In this document: positions 54,570-64,000 of the stretch, one piece after another
How the letters are laid out: every line of letters begins with the position of its first letter
Numbering within the stretch: position 1 is the stretch's first letter
Assembly: GCF_025263485.1 (NCBI RefSeq)
Contig: NZ_CP079863.1
Span: 2,542,001 to 2,606,000, forward strand
DNA from: Mycobacterium sp. SMC-2
Lineage (GTDB): Bacteria; Actinomycetota; Actinomycetes; Mycobacteriales; Mycobacteriaceae
DNA length: 64,000 bases
Reading direction: 5' to 3'
The notes under the pieces: generated by a model
Databases searched by the model: none
What the model was told of the DNA's origin: nothing
What the model saw: only the letters and a program-made list of their open reading frames with translations
Made by a program: the position numbers and the translations under genes

Positions 54570-55829
54570 GTGATCGAGTGGTCCGACGCGGACCTGATGG
54601 TTCGCGACGCCGTCCGTCAGTTCATCGACAAGGAGATTCGTCCGCACCTCGACGAGTTGGAAACCGGCGCGCTGTCGCCGTATCCGATCGCGCGCAAGCT
54701 GTTCAGCCAGTTCGGTCTCGACGCGATGGCGGCCGAGTCGGTCAAATCGATGCTGGAGCGCGAGCGCGCCAGGCAGGCCGGTGCGGCGGCCGGCGAAAAG
54801 TCCGACGGGGCAGGCGGTTCCGGTGGGCTGGCCGCTCAGGCGTCGATGGTGGCCATGCTGGTCTCCGAACTGGCCGGGGTGAGCATCGGGCTGTTGAGCA
54901 CCGTCTCGGTCAGCCTCGGCCTGGGAGCGGCGACCATCATGAGCCGCGGCACGCTGGCCCAGAAGGAACGCTGGCTGCCGGAGCTGATGACGCTGGAGAA
55001 GATCGCGGCGTGGGCCATCACCGAGCCGGACTCCGGCTCGGACGCGTTCGGCGGCATGAAGACTTACGTCAAACGCGACGGTGAGGACTACATCCTCAAT
55101 GGGCAGAAGACGTTCATCACCAACGGGCCCTACGCCGACGTCCTGGTGGTCTACGCCAAGCTCGAAGATGGCTCAGCCCTGGACGCGCAGGACAAGCGCA
55201 ACCGGCCGGTGCTGGTTTTCGTGCTCGATTCCGGCATGCCGGGGCTGACACAGGGCAAGCCCTTCAAGAAGATGGGCATGATGTCCTCGCCGACGGGTGA
55301 GTTGTTCTTCGACAACGTGCGGCTGGGCCGCGACCGGCTGCTGGGGGAGAGCGAACAGCACGCGGGAGGGGACGGCCGCGACAGCGCGCGCGACAATTTC
55401 GCCGCGGAGCGGATCGGGATCGCGATGATGGCGCTGGGCATCATCAACGAATGCCACCGGCTGTGTGTGGATTACGCCAAGACGCGCACGCTGTGGGGCC
55501 GCAACATCGGGCAGTTCCAGCTGATCCAGCTCAAGCTGGCCAAGATGGAAATCGCCCGAATGAACGTGCAGAACATGGTGTTTCACACCATCGAGCGGCA
55601 GCAGGCGGGCAAACCGCTGACGCTGGCCGAGGCGTCGGCGATCAAGCTGTACTCGTCGGAGGCGGCCACCGAGGTCGCGATGGAGGCCGTCCAGCTTTTC
55701 GGCGGCAACGGTTACATGGCCGAGTACCGGGTGGAACAGCTCGCCCGCGACGCGAAGTCGTTGATGATCTACGCCGGCAGCAACGAGGTTCAGGTGACCC
55801 ACATCGCCAAGGGGTTGTTGGCCGACTGA
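54570..55829 (+). CDS. fadE21: Acyl-CoA dehydrogenase (FadE21 type)
   Basis: This FAD enzyme carries out the first step of acyl-CoA oxidation. The 419-residue protein has WAITEPDSGSDAFGGMKT (FAD/substrate motif), FNGQKTFITNG-like ILNGQKTFITNG, and QLFGGNGYMAEYRVEQLARDAK near the C-terminus. An unusual Gly/Ala/Arg-rich insertion lies near residues 65-90. GTG 54570 starts 3 bp after ltp1. It ends next to an inverted repeat facing the DtxR-family gene. Confidence 0.94.
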   Translation: MIEWSDADLMVRDAVRQFIDKEIRPHLDELETGALSPYPIARKLFSQFGLDAMAAESVKSMLERERARQAGAAAGEKSDGAGGSGGLAAQASMVAMLVSELAGVSIGLLSTVSVSLGLGAATIMSRGTLAQKERWLPELMTLEKIAAWAITEPDSGSDAFGGMKTYVKRDGEDYILNGQKTFITNGPYADVLVVYAKLEDGSALDAQDKRNRPVLVFVLDSGMPGLTQGKPFKKMGMMSSPTGELFFDNVRLGRDRLLGESEQHAGGDGRDSARDNFAAERIGIAMMALGIINECHRLCVDYAKTRTLWGRNIGQFQLIQLKLAKMEIARMNVQNMVFHTIERQQAGKPLTLAEASAIKLYSSEAATEVAMEAVQLFGGNGYMAEYRVEQLARDAKSLMIYAGSNEVQVTHIAKGLLAD

Positions 55830-55840
55830 AGCTGCCAAGC

Positions 55841-55906
55841 CGCGCCGAGCGTGAAGCCACGGCGAAAATTCGCGCCAAAAGTCGCCGCAGTTTCACGCTC
55901 GGCGCG
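55841..55906. repeat. 15-bp inverted repeat with inner palindrome between convergent genes
   Basis: The arms 55841-55855 and 55892-55906 are exact reverse complements (CGCGCCGAGCGTGAA and its complement). Within the 36-nt loop GCGAAAATTCGC at 55862-55873 is itself a palindrome. It fills the gap between the stops of fadE21 and the DtxR-family gene and could act as a two-way terminator or as a REP element. Confidence 0.8.
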
Positions 55907-55918
55907 AGGCAAGACGAG

Positions 55919-56623
55919 CTAGCCCACCACCCAGATCGCCCGGGCGGCCGGGCTGCCCAGGTCGACCGTCGACTCCGCGCCGTCGCCGGACTCGATCGCC
56001 ACCGAGATCATGCCGGCGAATTCGCGACGGGTCAGGACCCGCAGCCGCGAGTCGAGGTTGATGCCGACGTCGGCGAAATAGCGCAGCATCTGCGGGTCGG
56101 CGTCGGAGATGCGGGCGACCGTCCCGCTGTCGCCGTCGTCGCACGCCCACAGCTGACGGGCCGGCGGCGTGGGCACCTGCCCGTCCGAGGCCGGGATCGG
56201 GTCGCCATGCGGGTCGCGCTGCGGGAACCCCAGCTTGGCGTCGATGCGGGCCACCAGCCGATCCGACACCGCGTGTTCGAGCACCTCGGCCTCGTCGTGC
56301 ACCTCGTCCCAGCCATACCCGAGCTCGTTGACCAGGAAGGTCTCCAGCAGCCGGTGCCGGCGCACCATCGCCAGCGCCGCCCGCCGGCCCGCCTCGGTCA
56401 GCGACACGGCGCCGTATCTCTCGTGATCCACCAGGCCCTGTTCGGCGAGTTTGCGGATCGACTCTGAGGCGGTGCTGGCCGACACCCCGATCTTCTCGGC
56501 CAGCATCTTGGTGCTGACCCTTTGCGGCGCGTCCTTGGGGGACCACTCCTGGGCGTTCCAGATGGCTTTGAGGTAGTCCTGGCCGACCGGGGTGAGACCG
56601 CCACGCTCTTCGTCAGCCTTCAC
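55919..56623 (-). CDS. sirR: DtxR/MntR-family metalloregulator (SirR)
   Basis: The 234-residue protein has the DtxR winged helix (VSTKMLAEKIGVSASTASESIRKL, residues about 30-55), the metal-binding dimer domain with HRLLETFLVNELGYGWDEVHDEAE and VLEHAVSD, and a C-terminal SH3-like domain. The M. tuberculosis counterpart Rv2788 is the manganese regulator MntR. GTG 56623 is preceded by TAAACT. The gap to the divergent ribF holds a partial dyad (AGGC-N7-GCCT), a possible autoregulatory site. Confidence 0.92.
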   Translation of the reverse strand: MKADEERGGLTPVGQDYLKAIWNAQEWSPKDAPQRVSTKMLAEKIGVSASTASESIRKLAEQGLVDHERYGAVSLTEAGRRAALAMVRRHRLLETFLVNELGYGWDEVHDEAEVLEHAVSDRLVARIDAKLGFPQRDPHGDPIPASDGQVPTPPARQLWACDDGDSGTVARISDADPQMLRYFADVGINLDSRLRVLTRREFAGMISVAIESGDGAESTVDLGSPAARAIWVVG

Positions 56624-56631
56624 AACGAGAA

Positions 56632-56653
56632 AGTTTAGGCAACCCAAGCCTGA
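56632..56653. promoter_or_regulatory. sirR -10 element TAAACT and overlapping candidate operator
   Basis: On the minus strand TAAACT (56637-56632) ends 8 bp before GTG 56623. AGTTTAGGC continues into AACCCAAGCCT, giving AGGC-N7-GCCT (56637-56651), a weak dyad of the kind DtxR/MntR proteins bind. Confidence 0.35.
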
Positions 56654-56711
56654 TCGTGTGCTCCTCGCCACCCGCGCGCGTGCGGATCTCCCGGCGGACC
56701 GCTCCGAGCCG

Positions 56712-56717
56712 TAGGCT
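56712..56717 (+). promoter_or_regulatory. Candidate -10 element TAGGCT, leaderless start of ribF
   Basis: TAGGCT ends 7 bp before GTG 56725. No ribosome site is present. Confidence 0.5.
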
Positions 56718-56724
56718 TGCGGTC

Positions 56725-57702
56725 GTGCAGCGGTGGCGCGGCCAAGACGAGATTCCCACGGACTGGGGCAGATGCGTGCTCACCATCGGGGTGTTCGATG
56801 GCGTGCACCGGGGCCACGCGGAGATAATCGCGCACGCCGTCAAGGCCGGGCGCGCCCGCAACGTGCCGACCGTGCTGATGACGTTCGATCCGCACCCGAT
56901 GGAAGTGGTCTACCCGGGCAGTCACCCGGCGCAGCTGACGACGTTGACCCGCCGCGCCGAACTCGTCGAGGAGCTGGGCATCGACGTCTTCCTGGTGATG
57001 CCGTTCACCAGCGACTTCATGAAACTCACGCCGGAGCGCTACATCCACGAGCTGCTGGTGGAACACCTGCACGTGGTGGAGGTCGTGGTGGGCGAGAACT
57101 TCACGTTCGGCAAGAAGGCGGCCGGCAACGTCGACACCCTGCGGCGCGCCGGCGAGCGATTCGGCTTTGCGGTCGAATCGATGTCGCTGCTCACCGAGCA
57201 CCTGAGCAACGAGACCGTGACGTACTCGTCCACCTACATCCGCTCGTGCGTCGACGCCGGCGACATGGTGGCGGCCACCGACGCGCTGGGCCGCCCGCAC
57301 CGCGTCGAGGGCGTCGTCGTCCGGGGCGAGGGGCGGGGCATGGAGCTGGGATTCCCGACCGCCAACGTGGCGCCGCCGATGTACTCGGCCATCCCGGCCG
57401 ACGGCGTTTACGCCGCCTGGTTCACCGTGCTCGGGCACGGGCCGGTGACCGGCACCGTCGTCCCGGGTGAGCGCTACCAAGCGGCCGTGTCCGTCGGCAC
57501 CAACCCGACCTTCTCCGGCCGCACCCGCACCGTCGAGGCGTTCGTCCTGGATACCGACGCCGACCTCTACGGGCAGTATGTGGCGCTGGACTTTGTCGCA
57601 CGCATCCGCGGGCAGCGCAAGTTCGACTCGGTGAATGACCTGATAGACGCGATGGGGAACGACACCCAGCGGGCGCGCGCCCTGCTGGCCGCTGACGCCT
57701 GA
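56725..57702 (+). CDS. ribF: Riboflavin kinase/FAD synthetase
   Basis: This two-domain enzyme makes FMN and FAD from riboflavin. The 325-residue protein has the adenylyltransferase motif [14 protein letters not shown] (about residue 23), [15 protein letters not shown], and the flavokinase domain with [11 protein letters not shown] (PTAN) and [12 protein letters not shown] 56725 gives the standard N-terminus. Confidence 0.96.
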   Translation: MQRWRGQDEIPTDWGRCVLTIGVFDGVHRGHAEIIAHAVKAGRARNVPTVLMTFDPHPMEVVYPGSHPAQLTTLTRRAELVEELGIDVFLVMPFTSDFMKLTPERYIHELLVEHLHVVEVVVGENFTFGKKAAGNVDTLRRAGERFGFAVESMSLLTEHLSNETVTYSSTYIRSCVDAGDMVAATDALGRPHRVEGVVVRGEGRGMELGFPTANVAPPMYSAIPADGVYAAWFTVLGHGPVTGTVVPGERYQAAVSVGTNPTFSGRTRTVEAFVLDTDADLYGQYVALDFVARIRGQRKFDSVNDLIDAMGNDTQRARALLAADA

Positions 57703-57832
57703 CCCCGTCCGACGATTCGGGGTGCGGCCCGCGCGGCTGCTAAACTGCCGGGCGACATCGGCGCGCGCTGCGGTTCGCGGTGGCCGCGCCTTGATTCGAA
57801 ATTTTCGCGGACCAATCGATGGAGATGTTTTC

Positions 57833-58102
57833 GTGGCGCTGACAGCCGAGCAGAAGAAAGAAATCCTGGGCACCTACGGCCTGCATGACACCGACACCGG
57901 CTCCCCGGAGGCGCAGGTCGCGCTGCTGACCAAGCGGATCGCCGACCTGACCGAGCACCTGAAGGTGCACAAGCACGACCACCACTCCCGGCGGGGGTTG
58001 CTCCTGCTGGTCGGGCGGCGGCGCAGGCTGCTGAAGTACGTCGCGCAGATCGACGTGGAGCGGTACCGCTCGCTGGTCGAGCGCCTGGGCCTGCGCCGCT
58101 GA
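57833..58102 (+). CDS. rpsO: 30S ribosomal protein S15
   Basis: The 89-residue protein is full length with [25 protein letters not shown] and [23 protein letters not shown], the S15 signature. GGAG lies 8 bases before GTG 57833. The gene precedes gpsI as in most bacteria. Confidence 0.98.
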   Translation: MALTAEQKKEILGTYGLHDTDTGSPEAQVALLTKRIADLTEHLKVHKHDHHSRRGLLLLVGRRRRLLKYVAQIDVERYRSLVERLGLRR

Positions 58103-58435
58103 CCCGGGCAGGAGACCGCCAACCCTTCCCAGCCCTACTGGGGGCTAAGCCCGCCCGTGTAGAGTGGGAGCGTTCTGGGCCGGTTTGGCCCGAGCGAATG
58201 GTGCGGCCGCGCAGATCCGCGTGTGCCGTTCCAGCGTGTCACGAGGGAGCAGCCCAGTCTGTATCGGGCGGTCTTCGGTAGTGGCTGCCGGGCTCTCCGG
58301 ATCTGGGGCAGGTCGGCCGCTTCGATCGATGGCCGTAGCCGCATTCAGACTCTTTCCTCTCGGAGGAAGCTCTCGGGTTACTTGCGCGTGACGACGCGAA
58401 AAAGCTGAATACCCAGAGAGGCCGTACGGACACCC
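58103..58435. other. Long rpsO-gpsI intergenic region without a gene
   Basis: No supported gene lies in these 333 bp. In M. tuberculosis lppU sits here, from memory, but no lipoprotein signal or matching frame is seen. AGCCC-TACTGG-GGGCT (58131-58146) can form a short hairpin without a T-tract. A TAGAGT element follows, then a leader of about 260 nt to gpsI that may fold, as polynucleotide phosphorylase leaders often do for autoregulation. Confidence 0.7.
58160..58165 (+). promoter_or_regulatory. Candidate -10 element TAGAGT for gpsI
   Basis: TAGAGT fits TANNNT and would start a transcript near 58172 with a leader of about 264 nt. No strong -35 element is seen. Confidence 0.35.
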
Positions 58436-60712
58436 ATGTCTGTCGCTGAAATTGAAGAAGGCGTGTTCGAGGCAACCGCCGTAATCGACAACGGGAGCTT
58501 CGGCACCCGCACCATCCGTTTTGAGACCGGTCGGTTGGCCCGCCAGGCCGCCGGCGCCGTCGTCGCCTACCTGGACGACGAGAACATGCTGCTGTCGGCG
58601 ACCACCGCCAGCAAGAGCCCCAAGGAGCATTTCGACTTCTTCCCGCTGACGGTCGACGTCGAGGAGCGGATGTATGCCGCCGGCCGCATCCCGGGTTCGT
58701 TCTTCCGTCGCGAGGGCCGGCCCTCCACCGACGCGGTCCTGACCTGCCGGCTCATCGACCGCCCGCTGCGCCCGTCGTTCGTCGCCGGGCTGCGCAACGA
58801 GATCCAGGTCGTGGTGACGGTCCTGAGCCTGGACCCCAACGACCTGTACGACGTGCTGGCGATCAACGCCGCGTCGGCCTCCACCCAGCTGGGCGGGCTG
58901 CCGTTCTCCGGTCCCATCGGGGGCGTGCGGGTGGCACTGATCGACGGCACCTGGGTCGCGTTCCCGACGGTCGAGCAGCTCGAGCGGGCCGTGTTCGACA
59001 TGGTGGTCGCGGGCCGCAAGGTCGGCGACGGTGACGAAAACGACGTGGCCATCATGATGGTCGAGGCCGAGGCCACCGAGAAGGTCATCGAGCTGGTGGA
59101 AGGCGGGGCCCAGGCGCCGACGGAAACCGTTGTGGCCGAAGGCCTGGAGGCCGCCAAGCCGTTCATCGCCGTGCTGTGCACCGCGCAGCAGGAGCTGGCC
59201 GACGCGGCGGCAAAACCCACCGGCGAGTACCCGGTGTTCCCCGAGTACGGCGACGACGTCTACTACTCGGTGGCCTCGGTGGCCACCGACGAGCTGGCCA
59301 AGGTGCTGACCATCGGCGGCAAGGCCGAGCGCGAGCAGCGCACCGACGAGCTGAAGGTCGAGGTGCTGTCGCGGCTCGCCGAGACCTACGAGGGCCGGGA
59401 AAAGGAGGTCAGCGCCGCCTTCCGCTCGCTGACCAAGAAGCTGGTCCGCCAGCGCATCCTGACCGACCACTTCCGCATCGACGGCCGCGGCATCACCGAC
59501 ATCCGCGCCCTGTCGGCCGAGGTCGCCGTGGTGCCGCGGGCGCATGGCAGCGCGCTGTTCGAGCGCGGCGAGACCCAGATCATGGGTGTGACCACGCTGG
59601 ACATGGTCAAGATGGCCCAGCAGATCGACTCGCTGGGGCCCGAGACGTCCAAGCGCTACATGCACCACTACAACTTCCCGCCGTACTCCACCGGCGAGAC
59701 CGGCCGGGTCGGTTCGCCCAAGCGGCGTGAGATCGGGCACGGCGCCCTGGCCGAGCGGGCCCTGATCCCGGTGCTGCCCAGCGTCGAGGAGTTTCCGTAC
59801 GCCATCCGGCAGGTGTCCGAAGCGCTGGGCTCCAACGGCTCGACGTCGATGGGATCCGTGTGTGCCTCCACGCTGGCGCTGCTCAACGCTGGCGTGCCGC
59901 TCAAGGCGCCGGTGGCCGGCATCGCGATGGGCTTGGTCTCCGACGACGTCGAGGTCGAGGGCAAGACCGAGCGTCGCTTCGTCACCCTGACCGACATCCT
60001 CGGCGCCGAGGACGCGTTCGGCGACATGGACTTCAAGTGCGCCGGCACTAAGGACTACGTCACCGCGCTGCAGCTGGACACCAAGCTGGACGGCATCCCC
60101 TCCCAGGTCCTGGCGAGTGCCCTCGCGCAGGCCAAGGATGCGCGCCTGACGATTCTCGAGGTCATGGCTGAGGCCATCGACAGGCCCGACGAGATGAGCC
60201 CGTATGCACCGCGGGTGACCACCATCAAGGTCCCGGTGGACAAGATCGGCGAGGTCATCGGGCCCAAGGGCAAGGTTATCAACGCCATCACCGAGGAAAC
60301 CGGCGCGCAGATCTCCATCGAGGACGACGGCACCGTGTTCGTCGGCGCCACCGACGGGCCCTCGGCGCAGGCCGCGATCGACCGGATTAATGCCATCGCC
60401 AACCCGCAGCTACCGACCGTGGGCGAACGGTTCCTCGGAACCGTCGTCAAGACAACCGATTTCGGTGCCTTCGTGTCACTGTTGCCGGGACGTGACGGCC
60501 TGGTGCACATCTCCAAGCTCGGCAAGGGCAAGCGCATCGCGAAGGTCGAGGACGTGGTGAACGTCGGCGACAAACTGCGGGTCGAGATCGCCGACATCGA
60601 CAAGCGCGGCAAGATCTCTCTCGTCTTGGTCGAAGAAGACAGCGCCGCTTCGGCCGACGCCGGGGCTCCTCAGGAGGCCGCACCAGCCGATGCCGCGACC
60701 GCCAGCAGCTGA
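58436..60712 (+). CDS. gpsI: Polynucleotide phosphorylase/guanosine pentaphosphate synthetase
   Basis: This 3'-5' phosphorolytic exoribonuclease acts in RNA decay; the actinobacterial form was also named for pppGpp synthesis. The 758-residue protein has two RNase PH domains (first with [20 protein letters not shown], second with [19 protein letters not shown] and [18 protein letters not shown]), a KH domain ([19 protein letters not shown]) and an S1 domain ([20 protein letters not shown]), then a short Ala/Glu-rich tail. Its end overlaps pepR by 23 bp. Confidence 0.97.
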   Translation: MSVAEIEEGVFEATAVIDNGSFGTRTIRFETGRLARQAAGAVVAYLDDENMLLSATTASKSPKEHFDFFPLTVDVEERMYAAGRIPGSFFRREGRPSTDAVLTCRLIDRPLRPSFVAGLRNEIQVVVTVLSLDPNDLYDVLAINAASASTQLGGLPFSGPIGGVRVALIDGTWVAFPTVEQLERAVFDMVVAGRKVGDGDENDVAIMMVEAEATEKVIELVEGGAQAPTETVVAEGLEAAKPFIAVLCTAQQELADAAAKPTGEYPVFPEYGDDVYYSVASVATDELAKVLTIGGKAEREQRTDELKVEVLSRLAETYEGREKEVSAAFRSLTKKLVRQRILTDHFRIDGRGITDIRALSAEVAVVPRAHGSALFERGETQIMGVTTLDMVKMAQQIDSLGPETSKRYMHHYNFPPYSTGETGRVGSPKRREIGHGALAERALIPVLPSVEEFPYAIRQVSEALGSNGSTSMGSVCASTLALLNAGVPLKAPVAGIAMGLVSDDVEVEGKTERRFVTLTDILGAEDAFGDMDFKCAGTKDYVTALQLDTKLDGIPSQVLASALAQAKDARLTILEVMAEAIDRPDEMSPYAPRVTTIKVPVDKIGEVIGPKGKVINAITEETGAQISIEDDGTVFVGATDGPSAQAAIDRINAIANPQLPTVGERFLGTVVKTTDFGAFVSLLPGRDGLVHISKLGKGKRIAKVEDVVNVGDKLRVEIADIDKRGKISLVLVEEDSAASADAGAPQEAAPADAATASS

Positions 60713-62072
60713 CGACCCCCGGCCGCGTCCGGCTCGTGCGGGCGCCCTGCGCCGGGGTAAGCAGATCGCCGAGGCGAAACCGGCAGACCAGACGTCGCTG
60801 CGCCGCAGCATGCTTCCGGGCGGCCTGCGGGTCGTCACCGAGCACCTGCCGGCGGTGCGGTCGGCGTCCGTCGGGGTCTGGGTCGGGGTCGGATCGCGGG
60901 ATGAGGGTGCCACCGTGGCGGGAGCGGCGCACTTCCTCGAGCATCTGCTGTTCAAGTCGACGCCCACCCGCAGCGCGGTGGACATCGCGCAGGCAATGGA
61001 CGCGGTCGGCGGGGAGCTGAACGCCTTCACCGCCAAGGAGCACACCTGCTACTACGCGCACGTGCTGGACAGCGACCTCGAGCTGGCGGTCGACCTGGTG
61101 GCCGACGTGGTGCTCAACGGTCGTTGCGCCGCCGAAGACGTCGAGCTGGAACGCGACGTGGTGCTCGAAGAGATCGCGATGCGCGACGACGACCCCGAGG
61201 ACGCGCTGGGGGACATGTTCCTGGGCGCGATGTTTGGTGACCATCCGGTGGGCCGGCCGGTGATCGGCACCGCGCACTCGGTGTCGTCGATGACCCGGAC
61301 TCAACTGCACTCCTTTCACGTGCGGCGCTACACGCCGGAACGCATGGTGGTCGCGGTGGCCGGCAACGTCGACCACGACGAGGTGGTCGCGCTGGTGCGT
61401 GAGCACTTCGGGCCGCATCTGGTCCGCGGGCGCCGGCCCATCGCCCCGCGCAAGGGCGCCGGACGGGTGAGCGGCCGGCCGGGTCTGACGGTGGGCAATC
61501 GGGACGCCGAGCAGACCCACGTCGCGCTGGGTGTGCGCACCCCCGGGCGTAGCTGGCGGCATCGCTGGGCGCTTGCGGTGCTGAACAGCGCACTCGGTGG
61601 AGGCCTGAGTTCCCGGCTGTTCCAAGAGGTTCGCGAGTTGCGCGGGCTGGCCTACTCGGTCTACTCGACGGTGGACATCTTTGCTGACAGCGGTGCGCTG
61701 TCCATCTATGCCGCCTGCCAGCCCGAGCGGTTCGCCGAGGTGATGCAGGTGACCAACGAGGTCCTCGAATCGGTGGCGCGCGACGGCATCACCGAGGCGG
61801 AGTGCCGCATTGCCAAGGGGTCGTTGCGTGGCGGGCTCGTCCTGGGCCTGGAGGATTCCAGCTCGCGGATGAGTCGTCTGGGCCGCAACGAGCTGAACTA
61901 CGGCGAGTACCGCAGCATCGAGCACACCCTGCGGCAGATCGACCAGGTAACCGTCGCGGAGGTCAACGCGGTCGCCCACCGGCTGCTGGGCCAGCCCTAC
62001 GGCGGCGCGGTCCTGGGTCCGTATGCCTCCAAACGGTCACTGCCCCAACAACTTCGGGCGATGGTAAATTAG
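60690..62072 (+). CDS. pepR: Zinc peptidase M16 family, PepR
   Basis: The 460-residue protein has the inverted zinc motif HFLEH (about residue 90) with the distant Glu in [16 protein letters not shown], and the C-terminal M16 region with [25 protein letters not shown]. Processing peptidases of this family act on exported or organelle-type substrates; the bacterial role is not settled. ATG 60690 overlaps gpsI, giving a coupled pair. Confidence 0.93.
   Translation: MPRPPAADDPRPRPARAGALRRGKQIAEAKPADQTSLRRSMLPGGLRVVTEHLPAVRSASVGVWVGVGSRDEGATVAGAAHFLEHLLFKSTPTRSAVDIAQAMDAVGGELNAFTAKEHTCYYAHVLDSDLELAVDLVADVVLNGRCAAEDVELERDVVLEEIAMRDDDPEDALGDMFLGAMFGDHPVGRPVIGTAHSVSSMTRTQLHSFHVRRYTPERMVVAVAGNVDHDEVVALVREHFGPHLVRGRRPIAPRKGAGRVSGRPGLTVGNRDAEQTHVALGVRTPGRSWRHRWALAVLNSALGGGLSSRLFQEVRELRGLAYSVYSTVDIFADSGALSIYAACQPERFAEVMQVTNEVLESVARDGITEAECRIAKGSLRGGLVLGLEDSSSRMSRLGRNELNYGEYRSIEHTLRQIDQVTVAEVNAVAHRLLGQPYGGAVLGPYASKRSLPQQLRAMVN
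62065..62070 (+). promoter_or_regulatory. Candidate -10 element TAAATT, leaderless start at 62077
   Basis: TAAATT ends 6 bp before GTG 62077 and overlaps the last codons of pepR. It would give the downstream gene its own leaderless transcript. Confidence 0.45.
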
Positions 62073-62076
62073 CTCC

Positions 62077-63102
62077 GTGGTACTGGGCTTTTGGGACATC
62101 ATGGTGCCCATCGTGGGTGCGCCGATGGCCGGCGGACCGGGCACGCCCGAACTGGCCGCCGCGGTGTCCAACGCGGGTGGGCTCGGCTTCGTCCCCGGCG
62201 GCCACCAAACCGCGGAGCGATTCGCCGAGAACATCGTCGCCGCCCGCGCCGCGACCACCGGACCGCTGGGCGTCAACCTGTTCGTTCCGCAACCCAGCGT
62301 TGCCGACTGGATGGCGCTGGACTACTACGCCGAAGAACTCGAAGAGATCGCCGACTACTACCAGGTGGAGGTCGGCCACCCGCACCACGGCGACGATGAC
62401 GATTGGGAGGCCAAGCTCGAGGTGGTGGCCGACCTGCGGCCCGAGCTGGTGTCGTTCACCTTCGGGGTCCCACCGCCCGATGTCATCCGGCGGCTGGGGG
62501 CGCTCGGCTTGCTGGTGATGGTCACCGTGACCTCGGCGTACGAGGCGGGCGTGGCCGTCGCCGCCGGCGCGGACAGCCTGATCGTCCAGGGCCCGGATGC
62601 GGGCGGGCACCGGGGCACCTTTGCGCCCGACATGGAGCCCGGCAGTGAATCGCTGCACCAGCTGATCACCCGGATCCGCAGCGCCCATGACGTGCCGCTC
62701 GTCGCGGCCGGCGGCTTGGGCAACGCCCGGGACATCGCCGCCGTGTTGCACCGCGGCGCCGTGGCCGCTCAGGTCGGTACGGCGCTGCTGCTCAGCGACG
62801 AGGCGGGCACCAGCACCGCGCATCGCACCGCCCTGAAGAATCCGATCTTCGGCACCACCGTCGTCACGCGCGCCTTCTCGGGCCGCTACGCTCGCGGCTT
62901 GGAGAACAACTTCACCCGCCTGCTCGACAACGTGGCGCCACTGGGCTACCCCGAGGTCAACCAGATGACGTCCCCGATCCGGGAGGCGGCCGCCGCCATG
63001 GAGGACCCGAACGGGATTCCGCTGTGGGCGGGAACGTCGTTCAAGGAGGCCCGACCCGGTCCGGTGGCCGACATCATCGCCAGCCTGGTCGAGGCCGACT
63101 AG
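62077..63102 (+). CDS. Nitronate monooxygenase-like flavoprotein (2-nitropropane dioxygenase family)
   Basis: The 341-residue FMN-binding barrel has VPIVGAPMAGGPGTPELAAAVSNAGGLGFV at the N-terminus, GADSLIVQGPDAGGHRG and VPLVAAGGLGNARDIAAVLHRGA with the phosphate-binding loop, then AQVGTALLLSDEA. The His in GGHRG is the usual catalytic position. The likely role is detoxifying nitronates, or a related reductase activity. It starts 4 bp after pepR and runs toward ald; stop TAG 63100-63102 borders the 14-bp repeats. Confidence 0.9.
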   Translation: MVLGFWDIMVPIVGAPMAGGPGTPELAAAVSNAGGLGFVPGGHQTAERFAENIVAARAATTGPLGVNLFVPQPSVADWMALDYYAEELEEIADYYQVEVGHPHHGDDDDWEAKLEVVADLRPELVSFTFGVPPPDVIRRLGALGLLVMVTVTSAYEAGVAVAAGADSLIVQGPDAGGHRGTFAPDMEPGSESLHQLITRIRSAHDVPLVAAGGLGNARDIAAVLHRGAVAAQVGTALLLSDEAGTSTAHRTALKNPIFGTTVVTRAFSGRYARGLENNFTRLLDNVAPLGYPEVNQMTSPIREAAAAMEDPNGIPLWAGTSFKEARPGPVADIIASLVEAD

Positions 63103-63105
63103 GTT

Positions 63106-63189
63106 CAGTACAACTAGGCCAGTACAACTAGGCCAGTACAACTAGGCCAGTACAACTAGGCCAGTACAGCTAGGCCAGTACAACTAGGC
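63106..63189. repeat. 14-bp tandem repeat, six copies, at the junction of two stop codons
   Basis: The unit CAGTACAACTAGGC is repeated six times; the fifth copy (63162-63175) differs by one base. Every unit contains CTAG, a stop on either strand. The last unit supplies the ald stop (63184-63186), and the array abuts the stop of the nitronate monooxygenase-like gene. Confidence 0.95.
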
Positions 63190-64000
63190 CAGCAGGCTCG
63201 CGGGGTCGGTGAACGGCAGGCCCAGGTCGGCGGCCACCCGTTCGGACAGCAGCGCGCCGTCGTGCGTCGAAAGGCCCTTAGCCAGAGCGACATCCGACCG
63301 GCACGCCGCTTGCCAGCCCTGGTCGGCCAGTTCGAGCACGTACGGCATCGTCGCGTTGGTCAGCGCCACGGTCGACGTCTTGGGTACCGCGCTGGGCATG
63401 TTCGACACGCAGTAGAACTGCGTGTCGTGCACGGGGAACGTCGGGTCATCGTGGGTGGTCGGCCGGGAATCCGCGAAGCAGCCGCCCTGGTCGATCGAGA
63501 TATCCACCAGCACGGCACCCGGCTTCATCTGCGCGACAAGGGAATTCGAAACTAGTTTCGGCGCCTTGGCGCCCGGCCGCAGCACCGCGCCGATCAACAG
63601 GTCGGCTCGCGTGACGGTGCCCTCCAGCTCGTACGCCGACGAGTAGCGCGTGCGGACCTGTCCGCCGAACTCCGCGTCAAGCCGCCGGAGCTTGCCGATG
63701 TTGACGTCGAGAACCGTCACACTGGCGCCCATGCCGTTGGCGACCCGGGCGGCGTTGTAACCGGCCGTACCGGCGCCGATCACCACGACGTCGGCGGGTT
63801 TGACTCCCGGCACCCCGCCCATCAGCACGCCGCGCCCGCCGTGGGACCGCATCAGATGGTAGGCGCCGACCTGCGCCGAGAGCCGCCCGGCGACCTCGCT
63901 CATCGGAGCCAACAACGGCAGCGAGCCGTCGGCGGCCTGCACGGTTTCGTAGGCGATCGAGGTTGTGCGGGAAGACATTAGCGCCTCGGTGCAGGTGCGC
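63184..64000 (-). CDS. ald: L-alanine dehydrogenase (5' part beyond the window)
   Basis: The enzyme interconverts L-alanine and pyruvate with NAD(H) and also reduces glyoxylate. The visible C-terminal 270 residues include [36 protein letters not shown] (NAD-binding), [18 protein letters not shown], and [22 protein letters not shown], the alanine dehydrogenase signature. The frame remains open at the window edge (TCTEALMSS before TTSIAYE), so the ATG at 63978 is not the start. No frameshift is seen in this part. Confidence 0.95.
   Translation of the reverse strand, partial: RTCTEALMSSRTTSIAYETVQAADGSLPLLAPMSEVAGRLSAQVGAYHLMRSHGGRGVLMGGVPGVKPADVVVIGAGTAGYNAARVANGMGASVTVLDVNIGKLRRLDAEFGGQVRTRYSSAYELEGTVTRADLLIGAVLRPGAKAPKLVSNSLVAQMKPGAVLVDISIDQGGCFADSRPTTHDDPTFPVHDTQFYCVSNMPSAVPKTSTVALTNATMPYVLELADQGWQAACRSDVALAKGLSTHDGALLSERVAADLGLPFTDPASLLA

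Noticed and set aside
63106..63189. CRISPR or attachment site
   Set aside because: The 14-bp copies follow each other without spacers and there is no integrase or tRNA gene.

Overview
The window is high-GC actinobacterial DNA with very frequent GTG starts, ATGA-type gene overlaps and PPE proteins, so it comes from a mycobacterium. Gene order from about 23.4 kb to the end follows, from memory, the M. tuberculosis segment nicT-mtr-mqo-cobO-cobB-cysG-efpA-proS-rimP-nusA-infB-rbfA-pptH-pptT-truB-fadE21-ribF-rpsO-gpsI-pepR-ald. The left part differs: it carries a complete [NiFe]-hydrogenase locus next to nicT that M. tuberculosis does not have there. A nontuberculous mycobacterium is therefore indicated; I do not name a species.

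Layout. 1-3.2 kb: end of a methionine aminopeptidase gene, cobQ, a pseudo-hydrolase and a class I glutamine amidotransferase. 3.2-6.2 kb (minus strand): two PPE-SVP genes, each preceded by a small exported protein gene; the cassette has been duplicated. 6.3-24.6 kb (minus strand): nickel import (nicT), Ni insertion (hypA, hypB), hydrogenase small and large subunits of the group 1h (Hhy) type, an electron-transfer protein (HhyE type), several uncharacterised accessory proteins including a 39-residue membrane peptide, maturation protease, two HypC proteins, HypF, two SIS-domain proteins (one fused to a HypC-like domain), HypE, HypD, and at the far end a DUF6390-type protein and a phosphodiesterase-like protein. 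A divergent Fur-family gene with a Nur-type operator in front of nicT ties the locus to nickel supply.

24.7-34.9 kb: the Nur-like regulator, mycothione reductase, a lipase-like hydrolase, malate:quinone oxidoreductase, an acetyltransferase, a chelatase-like AAA/VWA protein, and cobalamin/sirohaem genes cobO, cobB and cysG. 34.9-48.3 kb: efpA efflux pump, proS, a lipoprotein and ferritin-like pair, the rimP-nusA-ylxR-infB-rbfA-cnpB translation/RNA operon, a secreted protein, an enoyl-CoA hydratase and two small conserved genes. 48.3-64 kb: a CocE-type hydrolase, pptH/pptT (opposing phosphopantetheinyl reactions), truB, ltp1-type thiolase, fadE21, a DtxR-family regulator, ribF, rpsO, gpsI, pepR, a nitronate monooxygenase-like gene and the 3' part of ald.

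Regulatory texture: many starts have a TANNNT -10 element 5-8 bp upstream and no ribosome binding site, as expected for leaderless mycobacterial mRNAs. Intergenic DNA carries several tandem repeats, REP/MIRU-like elements and hairpins. I found no rRNA, tRNA, CRISPR array, insertion sequence or prophage.
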